Assembly (NCBI RefSeq): GCF_000814675.1
Contig: NZ_JWIG01000011.1
Span: forward strand, 154,360-218,359
Direction of reading: 5' to 3'
Source: Pseudoalteromonas distincta
GTDB taxonomy: Bacteria; Pseudomonadota; Gammaproteobacteria; Enterobacterales; Alteromonadaceae
Length of the DNA: 64,000 bases
How positions within the stretch are numbered: the first letter of the stretch is position 1; every line of letters begins with the position of its first letter. Under the pieces are notes generated by a model. The model did no database searches and was not told the DNA's origin. It saw nothing but the letters and a program-made list of their open reading frames with translations. The translations under genes and the position numbers were made by a program. Shown here piece after piece: positions 8,502 to 17,600 of the stretch.

Positions 8502-10415
8502 CTACTGATTCTGTAATTCTTCAAGTTCTTCCCAGCGCTCAAGGGCAGCTTCAAGGTCAGACTCAAGTTGTGCTAAATGGTTCAATGCTTTAGTTGTTAC
8601 ATCACTCTCTTGTTTAAAAAAGTTTGCGTCACTTACTACAGCTTGTTGAGCTTCAATTTCAGCTTCTAGTTTTTCCATTTTATTCGGTAGTTGCTCTAAT
8701 TCAAGTTTTAATTTGTAAGAGAGTTTATTTGTCTTAGCTGCTGGTTTTGAAGCTGGAGCTGTTACTTTTTCAACTTTTTTTACTGGTTGTTGCTGAATTT
8801 TTTTTTCTTGTTCAGCTAAGTAACCTACATAAGCTTCGTAGTCGCTATAACCACCGACGATATCTGTTACTTTACCATTGCCTTCAAATGCCCATACACT
8901 AGAACATGTATTATCAATAAATTCTCGGTCATGGCTTACAATCAGCACTGTACCTTGATATTGATTAATAATGTCCTCTAGTAACTCTAACGTTTCAATG
9001 TCCAAGTCATTCGTTGGCTCATCGAGAACAAGTATATTAGATGGTTTTAAAAACAGTTTAGCTAATAGCAGTCTATTTTTTTCACCACCAGAGAGTGCTT
9101 TAACCGGGGTTCGAGCGCGTGCTGGAGGGAATAAAAAGTCTTGCAGGTAACCTAAAACATGGCGTGAACGACCGCCCATCATCACTTCTTGTTTACCTTC
9201 GGCAACGTTATCTTGAACAGTTGCTTCTTCGTCAAGTTTTTCACGGTATTGGTCAAAGTAAGCAAACTCTAAATTAACACCTTGCTTAGTAATACCACTA
9301 TCTGGTTCTAAATCACCAAACATTAGTTTTAATAGTGTTGTTTTACCAATACCATTTGGGCCTACTAAGCCAATTCTGTCGCCACGCATTACAAGTGTCG
9401 AAAAATCATCAGCAATAACTTTGTCTTTAAATGCATGGCAAAGGTTCTTAGCTTCAAATACCAACTTACCTGAGCGATCAGCTGTTTCAATATTAAAGTC
9501 AGTTTTTCCAACTTGATCAACACGTTGCTTGCGCTCATTACGTAGCTGTTTTAGCTCTCGAACACGCCCTTCGTTACGCGTTCTTCGCGCTTTAACACCT
9601 TGGCGAATCCACGTTTCTTCTTCAGCTAAACGCTTATCAAACAATGCATTTTGCGCTTCTTCTACTTTTAAATCATGCGCTTTTTGCTCTAGATAAGTCG
9701 CGTAATCACCTGGGTACGAAATAAGTTTACCGCGATCTAAATCTAAAATACGCGTAGCGACAGCGCGAATAAACGCACGGTCATGCGATATAAATACAAT
9801 GCCGCCTTTGAATTCTTTTAAAAACTGTTCGAGCCACATTACACTTGCCATATCTAAATGGTTTGTTGGCTCATCTAGTAATAATAAGTCAGGCTCACTT
9901 ACAAGTGCACGCGCAAGTGCTACTTTACGTAACCAGCCACCAGAAAGAGACTCAAGTTTAGCCTCTGGTGTTAATTCTAACTGTGTCAAAACTAATTGAA
10001 TTCGGCTATCAAAGCGCCAACCATCAGCGGCTTCAAGTTGGTTTGATAAACGTTCAAGTTTATTTAATAACTTATCAGTACATTGTGTTTGCAGTTCGTT
10101 GCTAACATGATGAAAATCAATGAGTAGGTTAGCAATTTCCGGCATACCCTGCGCAACGTAATCAAATACAGTTCCGCTTGCACCTTTTGGTGGATCTTGC
10201 TCTAAACGAGAAATTCGAATGCCACCAAGCTGATTTATTTCACCGTCATCTAAAACAACTTGTCCATCGAGTACTTTTAATAACGTTGACTTACCCGCGC
10301 CATTTCGACCAACTACACACACTCTTTCGCCACTTTCTATAACAGCGTCTGCTTTGTTAAGCAAAGCATGTGTACCAAAAGCAAGTTGTGCTTTTAAAAT
10401 TCTTATTAAATCCAT
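8502..10415 (-). CDS. uup: ABC-F family ATPase Uup
   Basis: Cytoplasmic ABC-F protein with no membrane domain; Uup associates with ribosomes and affects precise excision of transposons in E. coli. 637 residues with two tandem ATPase domains: Walker A GRNGAGKST (near 36) and GPNGIGKTT (near 353), signatures LSGGWLRKVALAR (near 158) and LSGGEKNRLLLAK (near 443), plus LLLDEPTNHLD and LVLDEPTNDLD. A Uup-type Lys/Glu-rich coiled-coil tail covers about residues 545-637 and separates it from EttA. Gene order with rlmL, zapC and pyrD matches E. coli. Confidence 0.95.
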   Translation of the reverse strand: MDLIRILKAQLAFGTHALLNKADAVIESGERVCVVGRNGAGKSTLLKVLDGQVVLDDGEINQLGGIRISRLEQDPPKGASGTVFDYVAQGMPEIANLLIDFHHVSNELQTQCTDKLLNKLERLSNQLEAADGWRFDSRIQLVLTQLELTPEAKLESLSGGWLRKVALARALVSEPDLLLLDEPTNHLDMASVMWLEQFLKEFKGGIVFISHDRAFIRAVATRILDLDRGKLISYPGDYATYLEQKAHDLKVEEAQNALFDKRLAEEETWIRQGVKARRTRNEGRVRELKQLRNERKQRVDQVGKTDFNIETADRSGKLVFEAKNLCHAFKDKVIADDFSTLVMRGDRIGLVGPNGIGKTTLLKLMFGDLEPDSGITKQGVNLEFAYFDQYREKLDEEATVQDNVAEGKQEVMMGGRSRHVLGYLQDFLFPPARARTPVKALSGGEKNRLLLAKLFLKPSNILVLDEPTNDLDIETLELLEDIINQYQGTVLIVSHDREFIDNTCSSVWAFEGNGKVTDIVGGYSDYEAYVGYLAEQEKKIQQQPVKKVEKVTAPASKPAAKTNKLSYKLKLELEQLPNKMEKLEAEIEAQQAVVSDANFFKQESDVTTKALNHLAQLESDLEAALERWEELEELQNQ

Positions 10416-10430
10416 AGTTCTTATTTGCTC

Positions 10431-10670
10431 TTATTCTGCTTGTGCTAAAAATTCGCGCACAGAGTGTAAAGTAAAAGGCCAATATAATTTCTCGCCTTTT
10501 TCACTTTTTAATACAGGAATAGTAATTTGATACTCAGCAATAAGCTGCTCATCAGTCATAATATCGATTAGTAATAACTCACTGTTGTCATTTAGTACAT
10601 CAGTGATAAGTTGCTCAGCCTGTTCGCACAAGTGGCAACCATCAGTATGATATAAAATCCATTTAGCCAT
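10431..10670 (-). CDS. Glutaredoxin-like (DUF836 type) thiol protein
   Basis: 79 residues with the start HTDGCHLCEQAEQLI, a CxxC redox pair at about residues 12-15 followed by a helix, then TIPVLKSEKGEKL with the cis-Pro typical of thioredoxin-fold proteins. It matches the short glutaredoxin-like family often placed next to rlmL and uup. ATG at 10668-10670 overlaps the rlmL stop by 8 bases, indicating translational coupling. It is predicted cytoplasmic; the protein it reduces is unknown. Confidence 0.85.
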   Translation of the reverse strand: MAKWILYHTDGCHLCEQAEQLITDVLNDNSELLLIDIMTDEQLIAEYQITIPVLKSEKGEKLYWPFTLHSVREFLAQAE

Positions 10671-12780
10671 GCGTAATTAGCCAGCTATTATGGATTTTTT
10701 TATTACGTTTGAAGTCTGGTGATAGCGTTTTATCTGAGATATTAACGGCTTTTAAACCTAAACCAATCAGGCCAACTTCATCCATTACAAAACCACGTTT
10801 GTTATTAGAGAAAATCAAAGTACCTGATGGACTTAAGATCTTTTTAACCCACGTTAATAATTTAATGTGATCGCTTTGCACATCAAACGCGTCTTTCATA
10901 CGTTTTGAGTTTGAGAACGTTGGAGGGTCTAAAAATATCAAATCATATTGTGCTGTCGCATGCTCTAACCACTTTAAACAATCTGCTTGTTCAAAACGGT
11001 AACGTGTATTACTGATATTGTTTAAATCGAAGTTATCTTGGCCCCATTTTAAATAGGTTTTAGATAAATCAACTGTTGTAATTGCTTTAGCGCCACCAAG
11101 TGCAGCATGCACAGAGGCAGTACCTGTGTATGCAAACAAGTTTAAAAAGCGCTTATCTTTCGCATTTTCTTGAATATAACGACGCATTAAACGGTGATCT
11201 AAAAACAAACCTGTGTCTAAGTAGTCAAATAAATTAACTTTAAACTTAGCACCAAACTCTTCAACTACCATAGTTCGGTTTTGTTTAGACATGGCCGTAT
11301 ACTGGTCTTCGCCCTTTTGCTTTTTACGCACTTTTACAGCAATATTTTCAGGTGAGATATCAAGTTGTTGCGAAGTCAATGTTATTACGTCTTGCAGGCG
11401 TTTTTCTGATGTTTTTTCATCAATTTCTTTAGGCGCTGCATATTCAAAAATAACCGCAGAATCACCGTAAATATCTACAGCAACATTGTACTCAGGGATA
11501 TCCGCTTCATAAACACGATAAGCGTCTACTTTATTTTGTTTAAGCCAGTTTTTTAAGCCTTGCTTATTCTTTTTCAATCTATTTGCGAATGACGTAGAAC
11601 CTTCAAAATTAAGCGCTTTTTTATCATCGGTGGTCAAACTTACTTGCTTATCATCTAATTGATATAAGTTAAGTTCAACATCAAGTGGGCCATTTTTAAA
11701 CTTATAACGCTTAAGGCGCACAAGTTTTAAAAGTTTAAATAAGCTCTCGTCCATACCTAGTAAGGCAAGTTTCCAATGATTAAAGTGCTTTTTAAAGCCA
11801 ACACCTAAATTACGGTGTAAATCAACAAGCTCAGCCATAGAGCCAATACGCTCACCGTAAGGTAAGTTTGAAATTACAACACCCGGTAATTTTGCAACAG
11901 CAGTAAGTTTAGTTGCATCACTTTGCTTAAACTTAATAACATCATCAAGCTCAGCACGTTTGGCATTATCAATCGCTTTATTTAAAACTTGCTCATCGTA
12001 ATCGTGGCCAATTAACCACAATTTAGGATCGGTAATGTTAGCAAGTAACTCTTCTTTAAGTTCTTTAAACTTAGCGGCTCTAAAACTAGGTAAACGCTCA
12101 AAAGCAAAGCCTTCACGAAATAATCCCGGTGCTTCGTTTCGTGCCATGCCGGCAGCTTCGATTAAAATAGTACCTGCACCACAACATGGATCGAATAAAG
12201 GTTGTTTTACATTATCAAGCCAACCACTTCGTTTAATTAATGCAGCAGCTAAATGTTCTTTAATTGGTGCTTTACCTTGACCTTGACGGTAACCACGTTC
12301 AGACAAACGAGGGCCAGAATAGTCAATATACATAGAAACGCCGTAACGATTTAATCGTGCAACAACACGCACATTTGCATCTTGCTTATCAACGTTAGGA
12401 CGCTGCTCGTATAAATCATTAAAGTAGTCAACAATCGCATCTTTTATTACAAGACCCGAAAATTGTGTGTTTTTTAATGAGTCATTGGTACCGTTGAAGT
12501 CGACAGCGAATGTTTGAGTTGGTCCAAACCACTCTTGCCAAGGTTGCGAGCGAGCAAAATTATACAGGCTATTCTTGTCATCTACGCCTTCTTTTTCTTC
12601 AATAAGCATAAGCACACGCGTTGCAAAACGACTTGATAAACAAACCTTTTGCGCCAGTAATGAGTCAGCCTCAAAACGAACAGAACCAACAGTTTGCTTA
12701 GACACAGTTGCGCCAAGTTCTGTTAGTTCATCAACCAATAAATTTTCGATTCCGATAGAAGTAAGTGCGATAAATTGCAA
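10663..12780 (-). CDS. rlmL: Bifunctional 23S rRNA methyltransferase RlmKL (m2G2445 and m7G2069)
   Basis: 705 residues, the normal length for the fused enzyme. A THUMP domain is at about 45-155, the RlmL methyltransferase domain at about 160-380 (FDPCCGAGTILIEAAG; catalytic motif NLPYGERIG), and the RlmK domain at about 460-705 (FLNLFAYTGTASVHAALGGA; LDPPTFSNSKRM). Both halves look intact. The N2-guanine motif is NLPY rather than the NPPY of E. coli RlmL. Modifies G2445 and G2069 of 23S rRNA during large-subunit assembly. It is followed by the glutaredoxin-like gene and uup in one operon. Confidence 0.95.
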   Translation of the reverse strand: MQFIALTSIGIENLLVDELTELGATVSKQTVGSVRFEADSLLAQKVCLSSRFATRVLMLIEEKEGVDDKNSLYNFARSQPWQEWFGPTQTFAVDFNGTNDSLKNTQFSGLVIKDAIVDYFNDLYEQRPNVDKQDANVRVVARLNRYGVSMYIDYSGPRLSERGYRQGQGKAPIKEHLAAALIKRSGWLDNVKQPLFDPCCGAGTILIEAAGMARNEAPGLFREGFAFERLPSFRAAKFKELKEELLANITDPKLWLIGHDYDEQVLNKAIDNAKRAELDDVIKFKQSDATKLTAVAKLPGVVISNLPYGERIGSMAELVDLHRNLGVGFKKHFNHWKLALLGMDESLFKLLKLVRLKRYKFKNGPLDVELNLYQLDDKQVSLTTDDKKALNFEGSTSFANRLKKNKQGLKNWLKQNKVDAYRVYEADIPEYNVAVDIYGDSAVIFEYAAPKEIDEKTSEKRLQDVITLTSQQLDISPENIAVKVRKKQKGEDQYTAMSKQNRTMVVEEFGAKFKVNLFDYLDTGLFLDHRLMRRYIQENAKDKRFLNLFAYTGTASVHAALGGAKAITTVDLSKTYLKWGQDNFDLNNISNTRYRFEQADCLKWLEHATAQYDLIFLDPPTFSNSKRMKDAFDVQSDHIKLLTWVKKILSPSGTLIFSNNKRGFVMDEVGLIGLGLKAVNISDKTLSPDFKRNKKIHNSWLITHG

Positions 12781-12871
12781 AGTAATAACCCTTAATAGCT
12801 AATTGCGCAGGATTATAACATAGGTTGGGCTACAAACACGCCATAAAGACACGCTTAAGACTTAAATTTGG

Positions 12872-13402
12872 TTAGGCGGTTTGACTTTGATATTGCTGAT
12901 TTAGGATGGGGTGTACTCGATTATTCAAAATACGGATTACTTCAAATTGTGCTAAAGATAAATTTTCGTCTAATTTGAAGGTTTCGCTTAAATTTAAGCA
13001 AATAGATGCATCAGGGCAATGCTCTACAATTAAAAAATCGCCAGTTTGCGCTTTAGATATTAATTTAACTATTGCTTCGACACTAGGCTCTGTTCCAGTG
13101 TACTCTTCAAAAAACCAGCTTTTTGATAAAACGGGTTTTAAATGATACTTAACAGCGGTTGCATTTAGCGATATTTGACAAATTTGAGCAGCAGACCACA
13201 ATTCAAACCCATCTAAATAGTTATAAACTTGTTCATAAAATGCAGCATCTTCTAAACTAAAACGTGGATTTTTAAAAACAGAATCGGTGAGTTGTCTTAA
13301 CTTATAGGGCGTACATAATTGCATGTCGTCATTTAAATCAAGTAACAAACGATTTTTATTAGGACAAGTAATCCACTGCCATTGCTTTGATGCTTGTAAC
13401 AT
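12872..13402 (-). CDS. zapC: Cell division protein ZapC-like
   Basis: 176 residues. Assigned by position between pyrD and rlmL, as in E. coli (ycbW/zapC), and by the N-terminal pattern WQWITCPNKNRLLLDLNDDMQLCTPY, which resembles the [20 protein letters not shown] region of ZapC. ZapC stabilises FtsZ polymers at the division ring. ATG at 13400-13402 has a very strong GGAGGAG ribosome binding site. Sequence similarity outside the N-terminus is modest, so family membership is likely rather than certain. Confidence 0.8.
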   Translation of the reverse strand: MLQASKQWQWITCPNKNRLLLDLNDDMQLCTPYKLRQLTDSVFKNPRFSLEDAAFYEQVYNYLDGFELWSAAQICQISLNATAVKYHLKPVLSKSWFFEEYTGTEPSVEAIVKLISKAQTGDFLIVEHCPDASICLNLSETFKLDENLSLAQFEVIRILNNRVHPILNQQYQSQTA

Positions 13403-13519
13403 TTACTCCTCCTTGGGTATGTTGAATAATTATTGCTCACAGTATAACCGCTTTTGACCACTTTTAAAATGCTTGCTTAGAACATTTATCGAACGATCAA
13501 AAGCTTAGATAACTGATCC

Positions 13520-14530
13520 TTATAAGCCGTTAACGATCGACTTTACCAATTGTGGACCTTTGTAGATGAACCCAGTATAAACCTGGACTAAATTTGCGCC
13601 TGCATCGAACTTTTCTTTTGCAGATTGCGCATCATCTATTCCGCCTACTCCGATGATTGGTAATTTACCTTGTGTTAAGCGTTTCAATTCACTCACTACC
13701 TCTGTAGAACGCATTCTAACAGGGTGACCTGATAAACCGCCGGCTTCTTCTGCATATTGCTGGCCCATAACTGCAGCTCGCTCAAGCGTGGTATTGGTGG
13801 CAATTACACCATCGATTTTATTATTTAAAAGTGATTCACTTACTTGTTGAATTTGAATTTGATCTAGATCCGGTGCAATTTTTACAAGCATAGGCACTTG
13901 TTTATTGTGCTTTGCAACTAAATCTAACTGTTCGTTTTTAAGACTTTGCAGTAAATCATCAAGTGCAGCGCCATATTGCAAGTCACGCAAGCCAGGTGTA
14001 TTTGGTGATGAAATATTTACCGTAATATATGAGGCATGCTCAAACACTTTACGCATACAATGAATATAGTCATCTTTACCTTGTTCATTTGGCGTATCTT
14101 TATTTTTACCAATATTAATACCGAGTATGCCGCTGTATTTTGCTGCTTTTACATTTGCAACTAAGTTATCAACGCCTTTATTATTAAAACCCATGCGGTT
14201 AATAATAGCGTTTGATTCTGGCAACCTAAAAATACGAGGTTTATCATTACCAGCTTGAGCACGCGGCGTAATAGTGCCAACTTCAATAAAACCAAAGCCC
14301 ATTTGGCTGAATGCATCAATACATTCCGCATTTTTATCAAGGCCAGCTGCTAGCCCTACAGGGTTTTTAAATTTCAGACCCAAAAAATCGACTGGCTTAT
14401 CAGAAATATTTTGCGACCAAGCTAAATTTAAAGGTGTATTGGTAAAACGACGAAGATTATTAAGTGCAAACTCATGCGCCCACTCCGCATCACGGGTAAA
14501 CATAAAACGGCGAGCTAAATCATAAAACAT
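13520..14530 (-). CDS. pyrD: Dihydroorotate dehydrogenase (quinone), class 2
   Basis: Oxidises dihydroorotate to orotate with quinone at the inner membrane, the fourth step of pyrimidine synthesis. Start chosen at ATG 14528-14530 ([11 protein letters not shown]), preceded by AGAGGATT, giving 336 residues as in E. coli; a frame opening 78 bases earlier would add an atypical extension. FMN-barrel motifs are present: [37 protein letters not shown] with the class 2 catalytic Ser, and IIGVGGI near the C-terminus. A terminator for the upstream glutamate dehydrogenase gene lies in its leader, so pyrD is probably transcribed separately with zapC. Confidence 0.96.
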   Translation of the reverse strand: MFYDLARRFMFTRDAEWAHEFALNNLRRFTNTPLNLAWSQNISDKPVDFLGLKFKNPVGLAAGLDKNAECIDAFSQMGFGFIEVGTITPRAQAGNDKPRIFRLPESNAIINRMGFNNKGVDNLVANVKAAKYSGILGINIGKNKDTPNEQGKDDYIHCMRKVFEHASYITVNISSPNTPGLRDLQYGAALDDLLQSLKNEQLDLVAKHNKQVPMLVKIAPDLDQIQIQQVSESLLNNKIDGVIATNTTLERAAVMGQQYAEEAGGLSGHPVRMRSTEVVSELKRLTQGKLPIIGVGGIDDAQSAKEKFDAGANLVQVYTGFIYKGPQLVKSIVNGL

Positions 14531-14564
14531 CAATATAATCCTCTTTTTAAATTTTAGACAAAAA

Positions 14565-14590
14565 AATACCTCAGACAAGGCTGAGGTATT
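14565..14590 (-). terminator. Rho-independent terminator downstream of the glutamate dehydrogenase gene
   Basis: AATACCTCAG (14565-14574) and CTGAGGTATT (14581-14590) form a perfect 10-bp stem with a 6-base loop. Read on the minus strand it is followed by a run of T. It lies 60-85 bases past the gdhB stop and just upstream of the pyrD ribosome binding site. Confidence 0.88.
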
Positions 14591-14650
14591 GTATAACAAT
14601 TTTAACAATCAGTTATTTATTTACTAAACAATTAACTGATTAAAGCTAAA

Positions 14651-17600
14651 TTATTTTCCTGACGTATCACAATTGTGGCTTAACAACATAAGTTCACGAA
14701 GTGCAACCGAGAACTTAGCAAAGTCGTGGCTTTGTGATGTTTTAAACTCAGCCAGCATTTGTTTCCAGCGTTGAAGTAATAAATCTTGGCTATCCATCCA
14801 CTCGTCTATTTGACTATCCACATCGCTCTCATCACCTTCAAAGCTATTTAATACAACTTCAGATAACGTACGTTGCTGCCAATCAAGCTCTTCTCGATAA
14901 GACGAGCGAGCAAGTGCTTGCCAATGATTTGCTACTGGTTGCTTAGTTATTTGCTCTAAGAACCAATGCAGACCCATTCTTGCACCTAGTTTAAAGTAAG
15001 TATTGGACACCATCGAAATACTCTTACCTGAACTATTCGCAACTTCTGCTAAATCCATCACAGAGAATAAGCTTGATAAAGAAACAATACGATTAGCTAT
15101 ATCTGTTGGAACGCCCGCGTCAATTAACTTATTGGCCTCAATTACAATACGATCATTTTCTTTTTCAATCATATACGTATTTAAGTTATCGCTTAAATCT
15201 TTAAAGGTTGGCGCAAAGAATTCAATTCCTTGTTCGATCGTTTGTGACTTATTACGGTGACGTAAGAACCAACGCGTTGCACGGCGCACAGTACGGCGAA
15301 GTTGGTAAAGCATTTCAGTTTGAACTGCTGCTGGTATTTTATTATCAAGTGCACTAATAGAAGACCATGTTTCACGCATTTCAAATATTTCGCTAGCAAT
15401 TGAGTAACACATTGCTATCTCAGCTTCATTAGCACCGGTTTCTTCATGCATACGTACCATGAAGTTTAAACCCATATCGTTAACGATACTGTTAGCAAGT
15501 TTAGTTGCAATAATTTCTTTACGAAGTGGGTGGTTGTTCATCGCATCGTTAAACTTCTCACGCAATGGGCGTGGGAATGACTTAACAAGCAATTGGCGAT
15601 AGTAAGGGTTTTCAGTAATTTCATCACTTACTAAAGACTCTTTTAATACCATTTTTGCGTAAGACACTAGCACTGAAAGCTCAGGACGAGTTAAGTCTTT
15701 ACCTGCAGCGGCGCGCTCTGCCAATTCTTCATCACTTGGAATAAATTCGATAGCACGGTTTAACTTGCCTTCTTTTTCAAGCGCATGAATAAAGCGAATC
15801 TTTTCTTTGAGCGTTGAAGTTCCTTTAGACTGCGTAATTGAAATAGTATGTGTTTGACGGTAACAGTCTTTTAATACTAATTCAGAAACTTCATCTGTCA
15901 TTGAGTAAAGTAGCTCATCACGTTGTTTACGTGTTAGGTCACCTTCAGCAACTAAGCCATTAAGTAAAATCTTAATGTTAACTTCGTTATCTGAACAGGC
16001 AACACCCCCTACGTTATCAATGAAGTCAGTATTAACGCGACCACCTTTAGCTGCAAATTCAACACGACCTAATTGCGTTGCACCTAAGTTACCGCCCTCA
16101 CCTATTATTTTAGCGCCTAAATCTCTACCATTGATACGTAGTGCATCGTTTGCACGATCCCCTACATCGGCATCAGTTTCTTTAGAGTGTTTAATGTATG
16201 TACCAATACCGCCATTCCACAGTAAATCAAACTCCATCATTAATGAGGCTTTCATTAACTCATTTGGTGTCATACTAGCTTTTTTAGTGCCCAACATTTT
16301 TTTCATTTCTGGGCTAAGCGTAATTGATTTAGCTGCACGAGAGAACACACCGCCACCGGCAGAAATTAGCTCTTTATTGTAATCTTCCCAAGAAGAACGC
16401 GGCATATTAAATAAACGTTCGCGCTCAGGGTAAGATGTAGCAGCATCTGGATTAGGGTCAACAAAAATGTGCATATGGTTAAAGGCAACTTGTAGACGAA
16501 TATGCTTAGATAACAGCATACCATTACCAAATACATCGCCTGCCATATCGCCAATTGCTACGACTGTAAAGTCGGTAGTTTGACAATCAATATCCATTTC
16601 ACGGAAATGTCGTTTAACTGACTCCCATGCGCCTTTTGCTGTGATACCCATTTTCTTATGGTCATAACCAACCGAGCCACCAGATGCAAATGCATCACCT
16701 AGCCAGAAATTGTATTCGTTAGCAATGCCATTTGCGATATCAGAGAAAGTAGCGGTTCCTTTATCGGCTGCAACTACTAGGTAAGCATCATCTTCATCGT
16801 GACGAACAACATCGCGCGCTGGTACTATTTCACCACGCTCAATATTATCAGTAATATCTAAAAGACCACGGATAAAGATTTTATAACACTCTTGGCCTTC
16901 TTTGATAAACGCTTCACGCTCTGTCGGTAGTTGTTTACATACAAAGCCACCTTTAGAACCTACAGGTACGATTACCGTATTTTTAACTTGTTGTGCTTTA
17001 ACTAAGCCAAGTACTTCAGTACGGAAGTCTTCACGACGGTCGGACCAACGCAGACCACCACGCGCTACTTTGCCGTAACGTAAATGCACACCTTCTACGC
17101 GCGGAGAATAAACAAAAATTTCAAACGCAGGTAAAGGAAGTGGTACATCAGGGATTAAGCTAGGTTGTATTTTAAACGACACATAAGACTTAAACTGTCC
17201 AGCATCGTATTTTTGGAAATAGTTAGTACGCAGCGTCGCAACAATCATATCTACGTATAAACGTATAATACGGTCATCATCAAGGTTTGCTACATTTTCA
17301 AGCTCTAAATAAATTTGCGTGCTTAGCTTTTCAAGTGTTTTAGCACTTGCAGGGCTTTTAACTGAGAACTTTTTAGCAAACAAGTTAACAATTTGCGCTG
17401 CGATATTTGGATAATTTGCAAATGTACTTTCTATGTAGCTTTGTGAGAACGTTACACCTATTTGACGCATGTATTTAGCGTACGCACGTAAAATAGAGGC
17501 TTCGCGGCCTGTTAAGCCACCCATTAACACTAAACGGTTAAAACCATCGTTTTCAAGGCGGTTGCCCCAAACATTTGTTAATGCAGCACGAAAACGTGCT

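Noticed and set aside
13500..14608. Longer pyrD frame beginning at 14608
   Set aside because: The extra 26 residues overlap the upstream terminator and lack family similarity; the ATG at 14530 has a ribosome binding site.
15975..16382. 135-codon plus-strand frame inside the glutamate dehydrogenase gene
   Set aside because: It is antisense to conserved catalytic motifs of a firmly identified gene, so is a shadow.
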